Of a stretch of DNA of 64,000 nucleotides, positions 61,174-64,000 are shown piece after piece. Position 1 is the first letter of the stretch, and every line of letters starts with the position of its first letter. This DNA comes from Denticeps clupeoides (taxonomy: Eukaryota; Chordata; Actinopteri; Clupeiformes; Denticipitidae). The notes beneath the pieces were generated by a model. That model worked only from the letters and a program-made list of their open reading frames with translations. It did not search any database and had not been told where the DNA came from. The stretch spans positions 19,647,279 to 19,711,278 of the forward strand of contig NC_041711.1 in the NCBI RefSeq assembly GCF_900700375.1, read 5' to 3'. The position numbers and the translations under genes are program-made.

Positions 61174-62099
61174 TTCTTTTATGATATGATATGGGGGGGT
61201 CTGTATTTCAATATACTGTTGTACTGACAATAAACCAAATCTTAAATCTTGAATCTTGCTTTTGTGTGTGTGTGTGGAACCGGGTGCCCCACATCTCAAC
61301 CCCACCCCCATCCAATCACTAGTCCTGTGGCATGGGGACTTGTTTGGTCTCTTGTGTCCTTGCATGGGTGTTTATTTGGTGGAGCGCTCTGTTGAGAGCG
61401 TCTGTAGCCTCCTCAGCTGGGACAGGAGGGATGAGTCATCAGCGCTGGGCTGCAGGGACAATCCTGTTTACTGCAGGCCTTCTGTCCGACTCTCAGCCAT
61501 GACGCAGGCAATAAAATCACTTGGAACAGATCAAAACTGCAGAATGCTGATATAAATTCACAACCTTATTACATTATCGTTATGTACATTCATCAGGTTT
61601 AAACATGCTGGGTTGTGTTGGGTGAAGAGGATGGAACACGTTACCAACACCACCCCAGGTTATTGTGCCAAATAGGGTAAATGTTTGGGGTATGTGATGA
61701 GCACACATTGACTACAGGGATTTATATTTTTGGTAATTATAGAACTTTCCCACAATTTCATCAGAATGCGCTTTAGTTCACTGTGATGACAAAATCTTTG
61801 ATCCAGTGTCCAAGTGTCCTCTGTAGGGCCTTTTAAAAAACATGAGCTTCTTTTGAAAAGTCAAACAGTGAAAAATGCAGCGTAATTTCATCTTGCCAAG
61901 TGCATGACACTTCATAATTTTAGTCTTTGGGGTATGGACTAACAGTGTCCAACAAACAGATATGACATCTGCAGGCACCAGCTGCTGCCCTTGCCTGAGT
62001 GACCGCAGTGGGCCACAGACAAACATGCATACAACTAAACTCTTTTGCTTCAAGCTTGCAAAACAAAGATAACGGAGAATATATTGGACAGGCTAGGCT

Positions 62100-62570
62100 C
62101 ATAATGGACATTTACCAAACATGCTGCATCCAGAAAGTGCATCCACCAGCATTGTGAAGAACTCTTCACCCTTTTACCATCCAAGAAAAAGGACAGAGGG
62201 GTTCGTGCCTTCACTGCCAGGCTGTGCAATCATTCCAGCTTCAACAGCTTCATTTAGAATTTATTATCTATTATTGCAGTGTTCCATTTGCACTTTTTAG
62301 CACTCTCTGTCTGTCTTTGTTGTCTACATGTCTTATGAGATGTTACTCTTGTTACTATTGCATTGCTTGTCTTGCACTGCCTGTGTCCCATGTTTTTGCT
62401 CTTTATGTAGCCCAGTTTGTCTGTGTTGCACAAGTGCACAGTATGTAACTTTATTGAATTGTTTAAATGTTACATGTATCACCAGGTCTCGGAGAAACCC
62501 TGTTGCTTTTCACTATGTACTGTCAAACATGTATGTAGCTGAAATGACAATAAAGCTCACTTGTTCTTGA
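62100..62570 (+). mobile_element. LINE 3' fragment, same family as 13268-14075
   Basis: Shared sequences include AATGGACATTTACCAAACAT with a downstream GCATC, CACCAGCATTGTGA, CACCCTTTTACCATCC, and the end GTATGTAGCTGAAATGACAA followed by TAAAGCTCA. It is strongly 5' truncated and keeps only the very C-terminal coding part and the 3' UTR. Confidence 0.8.
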
Positions 62571-64000
62571 TTGTGCCTGGGAGCAATTACATGTCATCAT
62601 TTTAAAGTGTCTACTCCATCTAATTTGTGCATTTAAACAGACTGAACTCAGAGCAAAGCACCATTTAATTAAATCAACCAATTTGCTTCAGGCTTGTTAA
62701 GTAGCACTAACCAGGCATGAGCCTGTTTTGAGTTTTTATCTGTACTTTAACATGCCTGTGAGACATTGCCATTTCACTAGAACACTACAGACAACTGTCA
62801 AATTTACTACATATCATGCAAGCTCATTTGAATAAATTAGAACATTAGGAAAACTTCAATAAAGTTTTAAACAGCTTGAAGCTCGATTTGCCTTTATAAA
62901 ATTTCCTATGGCTAGAATTACGGTCAAATGTCAATAACACCCATGATTTGCATATAGTACAAGGAACACTGAAATCTATGCAATGTGCACCAAATTACTG
63001 TATGACAGTGGGCTGTAGAAGGGGACTGAGGACATCACTGCTCTTCTTCTGCTGTTCTGTGTTGAGTGCCTGACAGGCAGCATGCAGAGATTGGATGTGT
63101 GGAACTCCAGTCACTGAGGGAGGCCTGACAGGCAGCATCTATTAGGCCCTGCAAGCTGCATTTGGAATGTTCCTTATCAGTGGACAACAGCAGGACCACT
63201 CACAAGATGGCAGGCATGCGGAGATAAGTGCTAAAAAGCAAGGCCCCGCCCCCCTCTTCAACGCACCCACTTAAAAAAAATCACAAGCTCTGCAGAGGCG
63301 CTCCCCATTTAACATGTGATTAGGATCACCCTTCAGACGGCAAGGGCACAGATACAGGACGTCTTGAGAAATTCTCTCTTTAAAAAGGAATCAGAGAAGA
63401 TGAGCATGGTGGCAGAAGGTGCGGTGTGGGTAGTTTGGTAAAATAAAACTCATGACACTCACATCACATAAGAGAGTGTAAATGTTCATTTGGCATTGGA
63501 CTCCCCAGGCTGATGGCACAGCTGGTGCATGGCATCGCATGCCAACTGCTTAGACAAGATTTGGATTCCATAAGTGACATCCTCCAAAGTGTTGCGAGGG
63601 TATGGGTGAGACCGGAAGAATGGCAGTTCCTCAGAGGGATTTCCTTTCCACACGTCAAACCCCCTCTCAAGACTTTATTATGCTATAAACTTTATCTTGC
63701 CCAGGAGATTTCTCAAATAGCATGCATTAATGAAACGATAGTTAATTGTGAGTACTAATATGTCCAAGAAAAGACAAAACTATATTGTGAAGATGTTACT
63801 TGTGCTCATAATTTCAACCTTTCAGTTCCAAGCACCGTGTACTGTAAATTACTATAACTTTGAGAAGGTGGACATTTCTGTACTGACAATGTATTTTGAT
63901 TGATCATAGGTAGCCAGTCCTTTCCAAACAAAACAGTGATTCACGCTTTTATTACATGACTTCTGTAATTCATTGCTTTTTGGGATAAGCCAGACATCTC

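Larger units (their letters stand above)
53972..64000. other. CREB1 3' flank and right-hand gene-poor region
   Basis: The first 2 kb is unique AT-rich DNA that may be distal CREB1 3' UTR. Further on are SINEs at 55.8, 58.1 and 60.8 kb, LINE fragments at 57.7 and 62.1 kb and several microsatellites. Short open frames at 56.73-57.00 and 63.51-63.76 kb are not assigned to any family. Confidence 0.55.

Noticed and set aside
1-64000. LTR or virus-derived elements and CRISPR-like arrays
   Set aside because: No gag, pol or env-like frames, long terminal repeats or regularly spaced repeats were seen. The only tandem array is the 16-bp one, which has no spacers.

Overview
The window is nuclear DNA of a ray-finned fish, almost certainly a teleost. 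The evidence is compact spliced genes with GT-AG introns, CpG-rich promoters, many (CA)n and (TC)n microsatellites, two tRNA-derived SINE families, fragments of non-LTR retrotransposons, and proteins clearly orthologous to vertebrate ones. The species cannot be fixed from the sequence alone.

Seven protein-coding genes can be supported. On the minus strand, in transcriptional order, lie CHMP2B (48.7-46.8 kb), HTR1F (38.4-37.3 kb), ZNF654 (34.3-27.4 kb), ARL13B (25.0-21.0 kb) and NSUN3 (19.3-15.8 kb). On the plus strand lie a claudin (35.2-35.8 kb) and CREB1 (49.2-53.6 kb). The five minus-strand genes keep the order and relative orientation they have along human chromosome 3, where they lie on both sides of the centromere. 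Here they fit in about 33 kb. CREB1, from a different human chromosome, is joined to them head to head with CHMP2B. POU1F1, which lies between CHMP2B and HTR1F in human, was not found.

Layout: 1-15.7 kb is a gene desert with SINEs, LINE pieces, a GC-rich island (8.6-9.1 kb) and stretches that look like conserved non-coding DNA. 15.7-25.6 kb holds NSUN3 and ARL13B in tandem with the ARL13B CpG-rich promoter. 27.4-35.9 kb holds ZNF654 and, divergent from it, the claudin, whose short 5' intron carries a perfect 7 x 16 bp tandem array. 37.3-38.4 kb is the single-exon serotonin receptor. 38.5-46.5 kb is repeat-bearing spacer with one orphan exon-like segment near 44.2 kb. 46.8-53.6 kb is the CHMP2B/CREB1 divergent pair. 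54-64 kb is CREB1 3' flank and gene-poor, repeat-rich DNA.

The genes do not form a pathway. They cover mitochondrial tRNA modification (NSUN3), ciliary GTPase signalling (ARL13B), a nuclear zinc-finger protein (ZNF654), tight junctions (claudin), a serotonin GPCR coupled to cAMP inhibition (HTR1F), ESCRT-III membrane remodelling (CHMP2B) and cAMP-responsive transcription (CREB1). Exon boundaries were worked out by reading splice sites and checking that every reading frame closes. No virus-derived element, CRISPR array or true tRNA/rRNA gene was seen.
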